NCBI GenBank assembly: GCA_030630685.1
Contig: DAOVMN010000162.1
Coordinates: 1-5,764, forward strand
Length of the DNA stretch: 5,764 bases
Direction of reading: 5' to 3'
DNA from: Thermoplasmata archaeon
GTDB lineage: Archaea; Thermoplasmatota; DAOVMN01
Below are positions 5,016 to 5,764 of the stretch, in pieces. Position 1 is the stretch's first letter. The number at the start of each line of letters is the position of its first letter. The position numbers were made by a program, and so were the translations under genes. The notes below the pieces were generated by a model. It was given only the letters and a program-made list of their open reading frames with translations. It was not told where the DNA came from and searched no databases.

Positions 5016-5506
5016 CCGATCACTTTCCTTTTAGCATTTTCTATTATCTCGTTCTTATATCTACCCACAAGCTTCAAGTTCTCGATCTTTCTTAATCCTT
5101 TTTCTTTCTTGAACATATTTTTTTCACACAATCTTATCAATATGTTTATCGCAGTCGTGAATCTTATTTTTAATAACTTACAAGCATTGATTGCATTCTT
5201 ATCATCAGTGGCTACAATCTGTGCTTTCCTTTCTATGCATAACACGATTGCTTCACTTTCACCAGATCCAAGCTTAAAATCCTCGACTAATCTTCGAATC
5301 AACTCTTTATTCTTTACCTTGCAAACCTTTATCTTTCCCTCTTCTATTCTTTTCTCAATTATCAATCCATCTAATGTCTTTTTAATGCAAGATTCTATTT
5401 CCACAGCTTCCGGTATTAAAATATCATCGTCATAATTATCGAGAAATATATCGAGAAGCTCTTTTTTTGTTAATAGTATCAGTGTCGAAGTGTCAAATAT
5501 AATCAT
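5000..5506 (-). CDS. PIN-domain protein of the DUF3368 type, probable RNase toxin
   Basis: 168 residues from ATG at 5506. Seen: PIN-domain acidic residues in order: Asp5 in MIIFDTSTLILL, Glu36 in IPEAVEIE, the GSGESEAIVLC motif (80-90) with Glu83/Glu85, and Asp101-Asp102 in IVATDDKNA, then an LLKIRFTTAINIL segment like the family's ARxLGLxxxGTLGVL region. The metal-binding set looks complete. Known: such proteins are Mg-dependent endoribonuclease toxins, neutralised by a small partner, here the UPF0175 gene overlapping its 3' end. The C-terminus is unusually Lys-rich. It is the most AT-rich gene in the window, with A/T-ending codons throughout. It begins inside the last codons of the broken deacetylase gene, so the module appears to have landed there. 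No good Shine-Dalgarno is seen. Confidence 0.88.
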   Translation of the reverse strand: MIIFDTSTLILLTKKELLDIFLDNYDDDILIPEAVEIESCIKKTLDGLIIEKRIEEGKIKVCKVKNKELIRRLVEDFKLGSGESEAIVLCIERKAQIVATDDKNAINACKLLKIRFTTAINILIRLCEKNMFKKEKGLRKIENLKLVGRYKNEIIENAKRKVIGCKQQ

Positions 5507-5763
5507 TGATTCAACTCATGATTTCGTGATCCTTTTACTGTTTCTTTATTTATCCTTCCGGCAGGTGCCCTGAACGCTTCGATCCTGCCGGCAACTGCCT
5601 CGATAGCCTTCTTTGCCTTTTTCAGATCCTCTACCTGTTCCTCATAGCTCAGGACATCGAATGCCCTGTCCACCTCATGAGAATAGCCTCTCCCACACCA
5701 GGTGTGGTTTCGGCATTCAGTGGCAAACTGCCCCTAAATGCCATGACATCCAATCTCGTGTCC
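5503..5763 (-). pseudogene. Broken polysaccharide deacetylase (NodB type), 5' part outside the window
   Basis: One frame from 5763 reads GHEIGCHGI, an in-frame TAG (5736-5734), GQFATECRNHTWCGRGYSHE, a stretch with LSYEEQVEDLKKAKKAIE, then AFRAPAGRIN, and stops at TGA 5505-5503. Known: GHEIxxHG carries metal-binding His of the NodB fold and FRAPxxR is its motif 3, with the conserved Arg-Pro. Archaeal relatives have the same CHG..ATEC.NHTW..RGY..E..RAFDVLSYEEQ run, so the frame is clearly homologous on both sides of the TAG, which probably replaced TGG (Trp). After RINKETVK the sequence diverges and ends within 9 residues, where intact proteins continue for many more, so the C-terminus is lost. 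It would have trimmed N-acetyl groups from sugars of the surface glycan cluster. TAG readthrough as pyrrolysine cannot be excluded but would not restore the missing C-terminus. Confidence 0.8.
5545..5553 (-). promoter_or_regulatory. Possible TATA box for the PIN/UPF0175 pair
   Basis: Minus-strand ATAAATAAA, preceded by GGAAGG as a possible purine-rich BRE, lies about 40 nt before ATG 5506, which would place a start site near 5525. It is inside the former deacetylase reading frame (codons for RINKE), so it may be coincidence. Confidence 0.25.
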
Positions 5764-5764
5764 G

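Noticed and set aside
5558..5591. 8-bp inverted repeat CCGGCAGG / CCTGCCGG
   Set aside because: It lies in the deacetylase frame and results from the codons for AGR and PAG of a conserved protein segment; 18-nt spacing and no T-run argue against a terminator.
5693..5707. 15-nt palindrome CCACACC-A-GGTGTGG
   Set aside because: It encodes the conserved NHTWCG part of the deacetylase, so the symmetry is probably chance.

Overview
The window looks archaeal, probably euryarchaeal from a methanogen or ANME-like relative. The evidence is Shine-Dalgarno sequences built on GGTG/GAGGNGAT, TTG/GTG alternative starts, archaeal-type sugar-nucleotide enzymes, and small toxin-antitoxin families that are common in such genomes. 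I cannot name a genus. Every gene I can support lies on the minus strand, so the reading order is from right to left.

Right edge to left: 5763-5503 is the 3' part of a NodB-type polysaccharide deacetylase, broken by an in-frame TAG and cut short at its C-terminus. A PIN-domain toxin (5506-5000) starts at the break, overlapped by a UPF0175-family partner (5015-4725). The stretch from 4724 to 4090 has no convincing gene. It holds a repeat copy (4643-4684) and a striking tandem array of hairpins (4388-4597). Then come an orphan HicB-like antitoxin (4089-3868), a minimal nucleotidyltransferase (3801-3490) and an overlapping HEPN protein (3497-3108). A second repeat copy (2935-2976) lies just upstream of a Gfo/Idh/MocA sugar-nucleotide oxidoreductase (2924-1941). 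A possible 44-codon basic ORF follows (1932-1798), then an aspartic-protease-fold protein without its catalytic Asp (1835-1407), and a WecC-type UDP-ManNAc dehydrogenase (1350 to beyond the left edge).

The background is a surface-polysaccharide or glycoprotein-glycan locus: WecC-like dehydrogenase, sugar-nucleotide 3-dehydrogenase candidate, deacetylase remnant. It is interrupted by AT-rich toxin-antitoxin style modules. One block of these, together with the hairpin array, is bracketed by two direct copies of a 42-nt element (first 32 nt identical), which suggests an inserted or rearranged island immediately upstream of the oxidoreductase.

The most unusual item is the hairpin array. It has eight complete inverted repeats whose stems all differ in sequence, all with TTC or TGC triloops on the plus strand (GAA or GCA on the minus strand, so always GNA). 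They are regularly spaced at about 25-26 nt, and stem length rises from 4-5 bp at one end to 8 bp at the other. One stem deviation, and another in the bracketing repeat, are mismatches on the plus strand but G-U wobbles in a minus-strand RNA. This suggests a structured leftward transcript of unknown role.
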